This document shows, piece by piece, positions 8,240 to 17,014 of a DNA stretch of 64,000 nucleotides. Source of the DNA: Rhodopseudomonas telluris (GTDB lineage Bacteria > Pseudomonadota > Alphaproteobacteria > Rhizobiales > Xanthobacteraceae); NCBI RefSeq assembly GCF_042432815.1, contig NZ_JBHLWM010000008.1, forward strand, positions 62,001 through 126,000, written 5' to 3'. How positions within the stretch are numbered: position 1 is the first letter of the stretch; the number at the start of each line of letters is the position of its first letter. The notes under the pieces are model-generated. The model was not told the DNA's origin, did not search any database, and saw only the letters and a list, made by a program, of their open reading frames with translations. A program made the position numbers and the translations under genes.

Positions 8240-9874
8240 TCAGCGGTCGCTGCTGGACGGGCTCGGAAACGATGCCGCGAGCAGGTGGGTCACTTTCGGT
8301 TCGGCCGCCGCATGGAAGCAACGCACGGAATTCTGCACGATGCGGTCCGCATTGGTGACCCGCTGGTGCTGGCGAAGATGTTCGAGCCAGGAGGCGACCT
8401 GAAACACCTCCAGGAAGCGGCCTTGGGCGGCTGCGTCCTCAAAAACGTCCCATGCGTAGGCGCCGTCGCGGCGCCGCTGGTGGCTCAGCTGCCGCAGCGC
8501 ACGCAGGAAGTCGTCGCGTTCTTCAGTCGCGATGCGATACTCAACCGTGATCAGTACCGGGCCCTGATCGGGTTCTGCGTCGAGCGTCAGCACGGGCGCC
8601 GGCCAGTGCATCGATGGCGCGAGGTCGCGCGTGGCGCCGCCGCGCAGCTTCCAGCGCCAGGTCAGCGCGATGCCGAGCACCGCGCCGGCGGCTGCGGCGA
8701 AATGCGCGATCGGCAGGCTGTAGGTCGACGCAAGCTGGCCCCATAGCGCGCTGCCTGCGGTCATTGCGCCGAAGAATACGGTGACGAACATCGCCAGGCC
8801 GCGGCCGCGTACCCAGTCCGGCAGCGACACCTGGACCGAGACGTTGAGATTGGCCAGCACAGCAATCCATGAGACGCCGGCCAACATGCAGGCGGCGAAG
8901 CCGAGCTCGACCTGACGCACGCTGCCAAGCAGCACCAGAGTGATGGCGGTGCCGAGCGTGCCGGCGGCCACCAGGCCATCGGGCCCAAGGCGCTTCTTCA
9001 GCCACGGCAGCAGGAAGGCGCCCACGATGGCGCCGAGCCCGATCGCGCCGAGCAGGATGCCATAGAGCTCAGGCCCGCCGGCGATGCGCGTGCGCGCCAC
9101 CAGAGGCAGTAGCGCCCAATAGGCGCTGGCGAAAAAGAAGAACGCGACGGCACGCACCAGCGTCGCGCGCAGGTCCGGATTGTAGCGCGCATGACGAAAG
9201 CCGATCACGATCGCGCTCATCAGCCGTTCGGCCGGAAGCGTCGTGCTGCGGGTCGAGACCGGGCTCCACCACAGCAGGGCGCCGATCACCGCAAAATTGC
9301 TCAGCGCGTTGATCCAGAAAGGTGCCGCCATGCCCATCACCCCGATCACGACGCCGCCGAGCGCCGGGCCAATCGCGCGGCTGATGTTGACGCCGACGCC
9401 GTTGCTGGCGACCGCCGAGGCGAGGTCCTGCTTCGGCACAAGATCCGGCACGATCGCCTGCCAGGCCGGCGCGGCAAACGCAGCACCAGCGCCGAGCAGG
9501 AAGGTGAACAGCAGCAGCAATGTCGGGTTCATCAACCCGAACCAGACGAGCAGAGCGCTCGCGACGGCGAACACGGTGAGGACGATCTCGATCAGGATGA
9601 GAAAGCGCCGCTTGTCGATGATGTCCGACAACGCTCCAGCCGGGATCGCGAACAGAAACATCGGCAGGCTGGATGCCACCTGCACCATCGAGACGGTGAG
9701 GGGATCGGCCTCGAGATTGGTCATCAGCCAGCCGGACGCGGCGTTGTACATCCACGTGCCAACATTGGCGACAACGGTCGCGGTCCACACCACGGTGAAC
9801 GCCGTGTGACGAAATGCCATCCAGGGTGAGCTGCTGGCTTCGACTTGCGCGGGGCGTTCGCCGGCTTGTTGCAT
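8240..9874 (-). CDS. MFS exporter with C-terminal monooxygenase-like (ABM) domain
   Basis: The first ~410 residues form a major facilitator transporter of the EntS/MFS_3 type, with twelve hydrophobic segments and the loop motif SDIIDKRR after helix 2. The last ~110 residues are soluble and resemble the antibiotic-biosynthesis-monooxygenase-like tail found in this family (ITVEYRIATEERDDF... region). I start at the ATG at 9874 because GAGG lies six bases upstream; a longer reading adds eight residues. The gene is divergent from the isochorismatase operon across a 244-bp gap. Substrate unknown: family members export siderophores or drugs. Confidence 0.85.
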   Translation of the reverse strand: MQQAGERPAQVEASSSPWMAFRHTAFTVVWTATVVANVGTWMYNAASGWLMTNLEADPLTVSMVQVASSLPMFLFAIPAGALSDIIDKRRFLILIEIVLTVFAVASALLVWFGLMNPTLLLLFTFLLGAGAAFAAPAWQAIVPDLVPKQDLASAVASNGVGVNISRAIGPALGGVVIGVMGMAAPFWINALSNFAVIGALLWWSPVSTRSTTLPAERLMSAIVIGFRHARYNPDLRATLVRAVAFFFFASAYWALLPLVARTRIAGGPELYGILLGAIGLGAIVGAFLLPWLKKRLGPDGLVAAGTLGTAITLVLLGSVRQVELGFAACMLAGVSWIAVLANLNVSVQVSLPDWVRGRGLAMFVTVFFGAMTAGSALWGQLASTYSLPIAHFAAAAGAVLGIALTWRWKLRGGATRDLAPSMHWPAPVLTLDAEPDQGPVLITVEYRIATEERDDFLRALRQLSHQRRRDGAYAWDVFEDAAAQGRFLEVFQVASWLEHLRQHQRVTNADRIVQNSVRCFHAAAEPKVTHLLAASFPSPSSSDR

Positions 9875-10118
9875 AAATGTCCTCGATAAAGGCCGCACCT
9901 CGCGCCGGGATCGGCGTCAGCTTTCGGTACAGTATCGGCCGCCGGTGGTGCGGACTTGGAGGCATTGGTTGCGGTTTGAACGATTGGGTGATCGACGCCC
10001 AACCGCGCGTTCGTGCAATCGGCGACGGGTTTGTCCAAGCCCCGTTCGGCAATCTGCCGCAAGGTGGTGTCGAACCCGACGCAGCATTGCGTTGCCCACC
10101 GAAGCTTGGAGACTTGCG

Positions 10119-10769
10119 ATGTCGAAACTGGATATGCTGACCCCCGAGAACAGCGCGATCGCGCTGATCGACTATCAGCCGGCGATGTATCAGGGCGTGC
10201 AGTCCCATGATCGCTTGGTCGTGTTCAACAACATCCAGATTCTCGCCAAGGCGGCGAAGCTGTTCAAGATCCCGACCGTGATCAGCACGGTGGCGAAGGA
10301 TTCGTTCTCGGGTCCGTTCATGCCGGAAGTGACCGACCTGTTTCCGAACCACGACATCATCGACCGCACCTCGATGAACTCGTGGCTCGACCCGAATTTC
10401 CGCAAGGCTGTCGCTGCGACGGGGCGCAAGAAGTTCGTCGTTGCCGGCCTGTGGACTGAAGCCTGCGTGATGTTCCCGACGCTCGACATGCTGAAGGAAG
10501 GCTACGAGATCTACATCCCGGCCGACGCCTGCGGCGACCTGTCGATGGAAGCCCACAATCGCGCGATGGAGCGCGCGATTCAGGCCGGCGCGGTGCCGAT
10601 CACCTCGTGCCAGTACGCCTTCGAGCTGCAGCAGGACTGGGCGCGCTCCGAAACCTACGACGGAATGATGGACATCCTGCGTGCGCATTCGCCCTACGGC
10701 ATCCAGGTCCGCTTCTCGAAGTGGGCGCTGGGCGAGCACGCCTCCGAAGGCGGCACCAAGGCGGCCTGA
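10119..10769 (+). CDS. Isochorismatase-family cysteine hydrolase (YcaC-like)
   Basis: The product has 216 residues with the Rossmann-like fold of cysteine hydrolases. D18 (ALIDYQ) and C116 (LWTEACV) fit two of the three catalytic residues. Where YcaC has Lys I see R83 (IDRTSMNSW), so the triad may be altered or my alignment may be off. The start is the ATG at 10119, with GGAG about eight bases upstream; the upstream extension in this frame is unlikely. It is the first gene of a six-gene plus-strand run to 15771. Substrate (amide, nitrile-derived or isochorismate-like) is unknown. Confidence 0.85.
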   Translation: MSKLDMLTPENSAIALIDYQPAMYQGVQSHDRLVVFNNIQILAKAAKLFKIPTVISTVAKDSFSGPFMPEVTDLFPNHDIIDRTSMNSWLDPNFRKAVAATGRKKFVVAGLWTEACVMFPTLDMLKEGYEIYIPADACGDLSMEAHNRAMERAIQAGAVPITSCQYAFELQQDWARSETYDGMMDILRAHSPYGIQVRFSKWALGEHASEGGTKAA

Positions 10770-10793
10770 CGCCAACGGCGGCGGGAGCGCGCG

Positions 10794-11084
10794 ATGAAAG
10801 TGTACCTGCTGTCCCTCGGCGCCGGTCTGCTGGTCGGCGTCATCTACAGCCTGATCAACGTGCGCTCCCCGGCGCCACCTCTGGTGGCGCTGGTCGGGCT
10901 GCTCGGAATTTTGGCCGGCGAGCAGATCGTCCCTGTGGCGAAGCAAGTATTCAACGGCCACAGCCTTGCCGCGGCGTGGCGGCAGGCGAAATGCGCGTCG
11001 CACATGTTCGGGATGTTGCCCGGCGATAGCGACCCGACGTCCAAGCAGGCCGCGCACCCCAATCCACCGGAGAAGACTTCATGA
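10794..11084 (+). CDS. XapX-domain (DUF1427) small membrane protein
   Basis: The product has 96 residues. Two short hydrophobic segments and the conserved core (SLGAGLLVGVIYSL, NVRSPAPP, LVGLLGILAGEQ) are typical of the XapX family. The C-terminal third is polar. It starts 24 bp after the hydrolase stop and overlaps the amidohydrolase start as ATGA, so the genes are coupled. No biochemical function is established for the family; it often sits beside hydrolases of this type. Confidence 0.85.
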   Translation: MKVYLLSLGAGLLVGVIYSLINVRSPAPPLVALVGLLGILAGEQIVPVAKQVFNGHSLAAAWRQAKCASHMFGMLPGDSDPTSKQAAHPNPPEKTS

Positions 11085-12961
11085 CCGACGCCCCGGATCT
11101 CATTCTGCATCGCGGCCTGTTCACCACGCTCGACCAGTCGAACCCGACCGCCAGCGCAGTTGCCATCAGCGGAGGGCGCTTCACTGCGGTGGGCCACGAT
11201 CGCGAGGTGTTGCCGCTGGCCGGGCCGTCGACCAAGGTCATCGACCTCAAGGGGCGGCGCGTCCTGCCGGGGCTGATCGACAATCATCTCCACATCATCC
11301 GTGGCGGGCTGAACTTCAACATGGAGCTGCGCTGGGACGGCGTGCGCTCGCTGGCCGACGCGATGAACATGCTGAAGCGCCAGGTCGCGATCACGCCGCC
11401 GCCGCAATGGGTGCGCGTCGTCGGCGGCTTCACCGAGCATCAGTTTGCCGAAAAGCGGCTGCCGACGATCGACGAGCTCAACGCGGTGGCGCCGGATACG
11501 CCGGTGTTCCTGCTGCATCTGTACGATCGCGCGATCCTCAACGGCGCGGCGCTACGCGCCGTCGGCTACACGAAGGACACGCCGGAGCCGCCCGGCGGCG
11601 AGATCACCCGCGACGCACACGGCAATCCGACCGGGCTGTTGCTCGCCAAGCCGAACGCCAACATCCTCTACGCGACGCTGGCCAAGGGCCCGAAGTTGCC
11701 CTTCGACTATCAGGTCAATTCGACTCGGCACTTCATGCGCGAGCTGAACCGGCTCGGCGTCACCGGCGCAATCGACGCCGGCGGTGGCTTTCAGAACTAT
11801 CCCGACGACTATGCGGTGATCCAGAAGCTCGACGAAGAGGGGCTGCTGACGATCCGGCTCGCCTACAATCTGTTCACGCAGAAGCCGAAGGGCGAGAAGG
11901 ACGACTTCCTGAACTGGACCAAGACGTCCAAATACAAGCAGGGCAACGAATACTTCCGCCATAACGGCGCCGGCGAAATGTTGGTGTTCTCGGCCGCGGA
12001 TTTCGAGGATTTCCGTGTGCCGCGGCCCGACATGCCGCCGGAGATGGAAGGCGAGCTCGAGGAAGTGGTCCGCGTTCTGGTGCAGAATAAATGGCCGTGG
12101 CGGTTGCACGCGACTTATGACGAGACGATTTCGCGGGCGCTCGACGTGTTCGAGAAGGTCAACCAGGACACGCCGCTGGAAGGGCTGCACTGGTTCTTCG
12201 ACCACGCCGAGACGATCTCGGATCAGTCGATCGACCGCATCGCCGCGCTCGGCGGTGGCATCGCGGTGCAGCATCGGATGGCGTATCAGGGCGAGTATTT
12301 CGTCGAGCGCTACGGCATCGGCGCGGCGGAAGCGACGCCGCCGGTGAAGAAGATCATCGACAAGGGCGTCAAGGTATCGGCCGGCACCGACGCGACGCGA
12401 GTGGCGTCGTACAATCCGTGGGTGTCGCTGTCTTGGCTGGTCACAGGCCGCACCGTCGGCGGCATGCGGATCACACCGCAGCGCAATTGCCTCGATCGTG
12501 AGACGGCGTTGCGGATGTGGACGGAGAACGTCACCTGGTTCTCGAACGAAGAAGGTAAGAAGGGACGGATCGCGGTCGGTCAGCTCGCCGACCTGGTGGT
12601 GCCGGATCGCGATTACTTCGCCTGCAGCGAGGCGGAGATCGCTGACACGACGTCACTGCTGACCGTCGTCGGCGGCAAGGTGGTGTACGGCGCCGGCGAC
12701 TTCGCCAGGCTCGACGATGCCGCGCCGCCGCCGGCGATGCCGGACTGGTCGCCGGTGCGGCGTTTTGGCGGTTACGCCGCGTGGGCGGACGAGCCTGAAG
12801 CCAACAACGCGGTGGCGCGGCAGGCGGTTGCGTCCTGCGGCTGCGCTAATTCCTGCAACGTTCACGGCCACGACCATGCGACGGCGTGGTCGAGCAAACT
12901 GCCGATCGCCGACCTCAAGAGCTTCTGGGGAGCGCTGGGATGCGCATGCTGGGCGGTGTGA
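11081..12961 (+). CDS. Amidohydrolase family 3 (YtcJ-like) with Cys/His-rich C-terminal tail
   Basis: Metal-dependent hydrolase of the amidohydrolase superfamily. The N-terminal part shows ISGGRFTAVG and the metal motif GLIDNHLH near residue 68. Later His/Asp residues are present (RLHATYDE, HWFFDHAE, AGTDATR). After the usual family end there is an unusual tail with C586, C588, C592, H595, H597, H599, C621 and C623, which could bind a metal or a cluster. The start overlaps the XapX stop; the stop is 2 bp before the DoxX gene. Substrate unknown. A cytoplasmic location is inferred, as no signal peptide is seen. Confidence 0.88.
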   Translation: MTDAPDLILHRGLFTTLDQSNPTASAVAISGGRFTAVGHDREVLPLAGPSTKVIDLKGRRVLPGLIDNHLHIIRGGLNFNMELRWDGVRSLADAMNMLKRQVAITPPPQWVRVVGGFTEHQFAEKRLPTIDELNAVAPDTPVFLLHLYDRAILNGAALRAVGYTKDTPEPPGGEITRDAHGNPTGLLLAKPNANILYATLAKGPKLPFDYQVNSTRHFMRELNRLGVTGAIDAGGGFQNYPDDYAVIQKLDEEGLLTIRLAYNLFTQKPKGEKDDFLNWTKTSKYKQGNEYFRHNGAGEMLVFSAADFEDFRVPRPDMPPEMEGELEEVVRVLVQNKWPWRLHATYDETISRALDVFEKVNQDTPLEGLHWFFDHAETISDQSIDRIAALGGGIAVQHRMAYQGEYFVERYGIGAAEATPPVKKIIDKGVKVSAGTDATRVASYNPWVSLSWLVTGRTVGGMRITPQRNCLDRETALRMWTENVTWFSNEEGKKGRIAVGQLADLVVPDRDYFACSEAEIADTTSLLTVVGGKVVYGAGDFARLDDAAPPPAMPDWSPVRRFGGYAAWADEPEANNAVARQAVASCGCANSCNVHGHDHATAWSSKLPIADLKSFWGALGCACWAV

Positions 12962-12962
12962 C

Positions 12963-13388
12963 ATGAAGCCGGCGGGCGAGCCGCAGTGGGTGGCGACGAT
13001 CCTGTCGTCGCCGCCGCTGTGGCTCGCGGTGCGTCTGGCGCTGGTGTCGGCCTATCTGCTCGGCGGCGTGGTCAAGCTGGTCGACTTTCCCGGCGCCGTC
13101 GCGGAGCAAGAGGCGTTCGGCCTGCATCCCGGCTGGCTGTGGGCGACCCTTGCAATTGTCATCGAACTGGGCGGTTCGGCGCTGGTGCTCGCCGATCGGC
13201 TGGCCTGGCTCGGCGCGGGCGCGCTGGGCGTGCTGACTTTCGTGGCGATGCTGACCGCCAATGCGTTCTGGGCAGCGCCCGTGGCCGAGCGGTGGACGCT
13301 GACCAACGCCTTCTTCGAACATCTCGGACTGATCGCCGGCCTGGTGCTGGTGGCGATGCGATCCGGACGTACCCGATCGATTTCCTGA
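12963..13388 (+). CDS. DoxX-family membrane protein
   Basis: The product has 141 residues with four hydrophobic segments. It carries the family pattern: RLALVSAYLLGGVVKLVDF in the first helix, ATLAIVIELGGSALVL in the second, and then two further helices with HLGLIAGLVLV. DoxX relatives are quinone-linked or thiosulfate-oxidation membrane subunits, but many are uncharacterised. It begins 2 bp after the amidohydrolase stop, so it is co-translated. The ATG at 12963 is chosen; a longer frame upstream overlaps the amidohydrolase and is rejected. Confidence 0.85.
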   Translation: MKPAGEPQWVATILSSPPLWLAVRLALVSAYLLGGVVKLVDFPGAVAEQEAFGLHPGWLWATLAIVIELGGSALVLADRLAWLGAGALGVLTFVAMLTANAFWAAPVAERWTLTNAFFEHLGLIAGLVLVAMRSGRTRSIS

Positions 13389-13407
13389 AACACGCGAGGA
13401 CGCTTCT

Positions 13408-14316
13408 GTGAAACAGCTCTCAAAACCCATTCTGCTGCTGGCGATCGTCGCAGCGCTCGGATCGCCTGCGGTCGCGAAACAGGCCAAGCCGGCCGTCGCC
13501 GTCGCGCCGCAATACGACACAACGCACGTCTATGTGGCGCCCGACGATGTCGACAAGTTCGTCGCCGGCTTTCTGGGCACGTTCGGCGGCAAGAGCACCA
13601 AGCAGGTGGTCGCGACGGTGACGCCGACGCCGAGCAGCACGACGTCGCAGTTGCTGCAGACGCCGGTCGGCACCGTGTCGCTGTTCGGCTTCAAGACGCC
13701 GATCCCGTATCTGTTCGGCGCCGAGCGCAATGGCTATCTGGTCAGCGACATCGACGTCGCGGTCAAGCGAGCGCGGGCGGCCGGCGCGTCGGTGATCGTG
13801 TCGACCTTCCCGGATCCGATCGGGCGCGACGTGGTGGTGCAGTGGCCGGGCGGCGTCAACATGCAGCTCTACTGGCACACGACCAAACCGGACTATGCGG
13901 CCTTCGAGACCATCCCCGAGAACCGCGTCTATGTGCCGGCGGACCGCGCCGACGCCTTCGTGCGCAGCTTCGTCATGTTTTCGCACGGCAAGATCGTCTC
14001 GGAGACGGCGAAGGCCGCGGGGGCTGAGGTCGGCAAGCCGGGGACAACCATCAAGCGGGTTCGTATCGAGTCGTCGTTCGGCAAGATGGTGGTGCTCGTC
14101 ACCGACGGTCATCTGCCGTATCCCTACGGTCACGAGACCACCGGCTACGAAGTCGCCGACCTCGACGCGACGCTAGCTAAAGCCAAGGCGGCCGGCGTGA
14201 CTGTGCTGACCGAACCCACTAAGTTCGACGATCGTACGGCTGCGATGGTGAAGTTTCCCGGCGGCTATGTGGCCGAGATCCATGCGGTCACGGCCAGCCA
14301 CGCCGCGGCGAAGTGA
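13408..14316 (+). CDS. Exported VOC-fold (glyoxalase/bleomycin-resistance-like) protein
   Basis: The product has 302 residues. A GTG start is followed by a Sec-type signal (LLLAIVAALGSPAVA, cleavage near residue 23). The mature part looks like two related halves, each beginning with a short strand and helix (THVYVAPDDVDKFV and NRVYVPADRADAFV) and each ending with a PGG motif (QWPGGVNMQLYW, KFPGGYVAEIH), as in paired vicinal-oxygen-chelate modules. A periplasmic VOC protein is less common than a cytoplasmic one. It lies 19 bp after the DoxX gene in the same operon. Enzymatic activity is unknown. Confidence 0.75.
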   Translation: MKQLSKPILLLAIVAALGSPAVAKQAKPAVAVAPQYDTTHVYVAPDDVDKFVAGFLGTFGGKSTKQVVATVTPTPSSTTSQLLQTPVGTVSLFGFKTPIPYLFGAERNGYLVSDIDVAVKRARAAGASVIVSTFPDPIGRDVVVQWPGGVNMQLYWHTTKPDYAAFETIPENRVYVPADRADAFVRSFVMFSHGKIVSETAKAAGAEVGKPGTTIKRVRIESSFGKMVVLVTDGHLPYPYGHETTGYEVADLDATLAKAKAAGVTVLTEPTKFDDRTAAMVKFPGGYVAEIHAVTASHAAAK

Positions 14317-14343
14317 CGGCGGGCCAAAGCGGAAGAGGGCGTC

Positions 14344-15771
14344 GTGAAGGGATATATCGGGGCCGGTGTCGGGTGCGCGCTGCCGCTAGCGGCCGCGCTG
14401 GCGTTGGTCGCGCCGGCTCGGGCCGATGACGACGCCGTCGTAGCGGCGTCCGCGCCGGCGACGCGGCCTGCGATCCAATCCAACCGCTGGGCTGAGGATT
14501 GGTCGGTGCTGGCCGATCCGCGGCTGCGCACCGAGCCGTTCGATGCGCTGAAATACATCCCGCTGTGGGCGAGCGATCCCAAGAGCTACATCTCGCTCGG
14601 CGCCACCGTCCGGCAGCGCTTCGAATCGAACGACGCGGCCGGCTTCGGCACCGCAGGCACGCGCTCGGACAGTTATTTCATCCAGCGTCTGCAGGTCCAT
14701 GCCGACGTGCATTTCGACGAGAACTGGCGGGCTTTCGTTCAGCTCGAGGACGACCGCGCTTTCGACAAGCTGGTGGTGACCTCGGCTGATCAGGACCGCG
14801 CCGACCTGCGGCTGGCCTTCCTGGAATACACGCGGACCTTCGCGGACGGCACACTGAAGGCTCGTGTCGGGCGTCAGGATTTTCTGTTCGATCTGCAGCG
14901 CTTCGTCTCGTCGCGCGACGGCCCCAACGTCCGCCAGTCGTTCGATGCGATCTGGGCGGATTGGGAGACTGGCCCTTGGCGGTTCATCGGATTCGTCAGC
15001 CGGCCGGTGCAGTATTTCGACGTTCGCCTGTTCGACGACCGCTCGGACGATCGGTTCCGGTTCAGCACCGTCCGCGTCGAGCGCAAGGTGCTTGGGGACA
15101 ACGAGTTGTCCGGCTATTACTCGCTGTATGAGAGGGCAGGCGTGAAGTATCTCGACGCACTTGGTGACGAGCGGCGCCACGTGTTCGACATTCGTTTCGC
15201 CGGCAAGGCCGCGCAGATCGACTGGGATCTGGAGGCGATGGGGCAGCTCGGGCAGGTCGGCGCCAGCACGGTGCGGGCTTGGGCAGTCGGCGCGCGGACT
15301 GGCTACACATTGAACGCGACCTGGCAGCCGCGGCTCGGGTTGCAGTTCGACGCCGCGTCCGGCGACAATCGGCCTGGCGACGGCGTGCTCGGTACGTTCA
15401 ATCCGCTGTTTCCGAACGGCTACTACTTCACGCTCGCCGGCTACACCGGCTACGCCAACCTCGTTCACCTCAAGCCGTCGCTGACCCTCAGCCCGGCGGC
15501 AAAGTTGAAGGTGATGGCCGCAGCGGGCTTCCAATGGCGCGCGACGACCGCGGATGCGGTGTACGTCCAGCCGAGCAATCCAGTTCCGGGAACGGCGGGG
15601 ACCGGCAGCACCTGGACTGGCGCTTATGGCCAGCTCCGCGTCGATTACGCCTTCGACGCACATCTCACCGGCGCGATCGAGGCCGTGCACTTCGAAGTCG
15701 GCGACACCATCCGCAACGCCGGTGGTCGCAGCAGCAACTATCTCGGAGCGCAGTTGCAGTACGGGTGGTGA
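14344..15771 (+). CDS. Alginate-export-type outer membrane porin
   Basis: The product has 475 residues. The signal peptide ends near PARADDD. The sequence then shows alternating amphipathic strands with YISLGATVRQRFES, RLQVHADVHFDENWRAF and VGRQDFLFD, characteristic of the alginate_exp (AlgE-like) barrel family. The last residue is Trp in LGAQLQYGW; aromatic C-termini are typical of outer-membrane barrels. The start is GTG. It is the last gene of the 10119-15771 operon and probably provides the uptake or release route for the operon's substrate. Substrate unknown. Confidence 0.82.
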   Translation: MKGYIGAGVGCALPLAAALALVAPARADDDAVVAASAPATRPAIQSNRWAEDWSVLADPRLRTEPFDALKYIPLWASDPKSYISLGATVRQRFESNDAAGFGTAGTRSDSYFIQRLQVHADVHFDENWRAFVQLEDDRAFDKLVVTSADQDRADLRLAFLEYTRTFADGTLKARVGRQDFLFDLQRFVSSRDGPNVRQSFDAIWADWETGPWRFIGFVSRPVQYFDVRLFDDRSDDRFRFSTVRVERKVLGDNELSGYYSLYERAGVKYLDALGDERRHVFDIRFAGKAAQIDWDLEAMGQLGQVGASTVRAWAVGARTGYTLNATWQPRLGLQFDAASGDNRPGDGVLGTFNPLFPNGYYFTLAGYTGYANLVHLKPSLTLSPAAKLKVMAAAGFQWRATTADAVYVQPSNPVPGTAGTGSTWTGAYGQLRVDYAFDAHLTGAIEAVHFEVGDTIRNAGGRSSNYLGAQLQYGW

Positions 15772-15821
15772 TGGGATTTTTGCTTGAAGGGATCTAGCCC
15801 CTCCAACAAGCACTGACTCCT

Positions 15822-15922
15822 CTTCCTGAGTAGCCCGGCGAAGCCGAGCTTCTCGAAGGATGAGGGCAACGAAGTCCTTGCAGCGCACGGTTCGAGACGA
15901 CGCTTCGCGTCCTTCAGAATGA
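15822..15922. repeat. Degenerate intergenic inverted repeat (family C)
   Basis: The segment has CTTCCTGAGTAGCC... with CTTCTCGAAGGATGAGGG on the left and CGGTTCGAGACG... CGTCCTTCAGAATGAAAG on the right, an imperfect inverted pair. It resembles a widespread intergenic repeat of the Bradyrhizobium/Rhodopseudomonas group (recalled, not searched). It is the only copy in this window and sits between converging genes, where it may end transcription. Confidence 0.5.
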
Positions 15923-15972
15923 AAGCACTGCCTGCGGCCGGAGCGGGACGGGCCCGCTCCGGCGTACGGCGC

Positions 15973-16998
15973 TTAGTCCTTGATGAACGCGAGCAGATCG
16001 GCGTTCAGCACGTCGGCGTGGGTGGTCAGCATGCCGTGGGGATAACCCGGATAGGTCTTGAGCTTGCCGTTCTTCAGCAGCTTGACGGAGAGGCGGGCGG
16101 AGTCGTCGATGGGGACGATCTGATCGTCCTCGCCGTGCAGCACCAGCGTCGGCACCGAGATCGCCTTCAGGTCGTCGGTCTGGTCAGTTTCGGAGAACGC
16201 CTTGATTCCGTCATAGTGAGCGTTGGCGGCGCCCATCATGCCTTGACGCCACCAGTTGTTGACGACACCGGGCATCGTCTTCGCGTCGGGACGGTTGAAG
16301 CCGTAGAACGGGCCGGCCGGAACGTCGAGGAAGAATTGCGCACGGTTGTCGGCGAGCGCCTTGCGGAAGCCGTCGAACACTTCAATCGGCAGGCCGCCGG
16401 GGTTCTTCTCGGTCTTGAGCATCAGCGGGGGCACGGCCGAGACAAGCACGGCCTTTGCGACGCGGCCCTGCGGCTCGCCGAATTTCGCGACGTAGCGAGC
16501 GACTTCGCCGCCGCCGGTGGAATGGCCGATATGCACCGCCTTCTTCAGATCGAGATGCTCGGCGACCGCGGAGGCGTCGGCGGCGTAGTGATCCATGTCG
16601 TGGCCGGTGTCGACCTGCGCCGAGCGGCCGTGGCCGCGGCGGTCATGAGCGACGACGCGATAGCCGTGGGCGCGGAAGAACAGCATCTGCGCGTCCCAGT
16701 CGTCGGACGACAGCGGCCAGCCGTGATGAAACATGATCGGCTGCGCCGACTTCGGGCCCCAGTCCTTGTAGAAGATATCGACGCCGTCCTTGGTCTTCAC
16801 AAATCCGCTGCTCATCGGGTGGTCTCCTTGTGGGGGGTGAGTGGGATGCGTGGGCTGCGCGATTGCGCTGCCCGGCAACAGGGCGATGCAGGCGGCTCCG
16901 GCCATCATCTCCCGGCGAGTGAGGAGAGGGCTGGGCCGTGCATCGGGATTGGACAGACAAGCGCTATCGTCGGAGGGGTGTGTGTTCACGTCAATCAC
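15973..16998 (-). CDS. Tat-exported alpha/beta hydrolase (chloroperoxidase/esterase-like)
   Basis: The mature part matches cofactor-free haloperoxidase/esterase proteins: HGWPLSSDDWD oxyanion region, nucleophile elbow GHSTGGGE, acid in LVLHGEDDQIVP and catalytic His in YPGYPHGML. Ahead of it is a twin-arginine-like leader (LTRREMMAGAACIALL). The start is uncertain: the GTG at 16998 leaves a 16-bp gap to the upstream hydrolase stop, whereas the longest reading (to 17064) overlaps it. If the leader is not used, MSSGF at about 16815 would give a cytoplasmic form. Confidence 0.8.
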   Translation of the reverse strand: MIDVNTHPSDDSACLSNPDARPSPLLTRREMMAGAACIALLPGSAIAQPTHPTHPPQGDHPMSSGFVKTKDGVDIFYKDWGPKSAQPIMFHHGWPLSSDDWDAQMLFFRAHGYRVVAHDRRGHGRSAQVDTGHDMDHYAADASAVAEHLDLKKAVHIGHSTGGGEVARYVAKFGEPQGRVAKAVLVSAVPPLMLKTEKNPGGLPIEVFDGFRKALADNRAQFFLDVPAGPFYGFNRPDAKTMPGVVNNWWRQGMMGAANAHYDGIKAFSETDQTDDLKAISVPTLVLHGEDDQIVPIDDSARLSVKLLKNGKLKTYPGYPHGMLTTHADVLNADLLAFIKD

Positions 16999-17014
16999 CG
17001 CGTGTCCATTCGTG

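Noticed and set aside
9069..11057. 662-codon minus-strand frame
   Set aside because: It spans an MFS gene in a shifted phase and two genes on the other strand.
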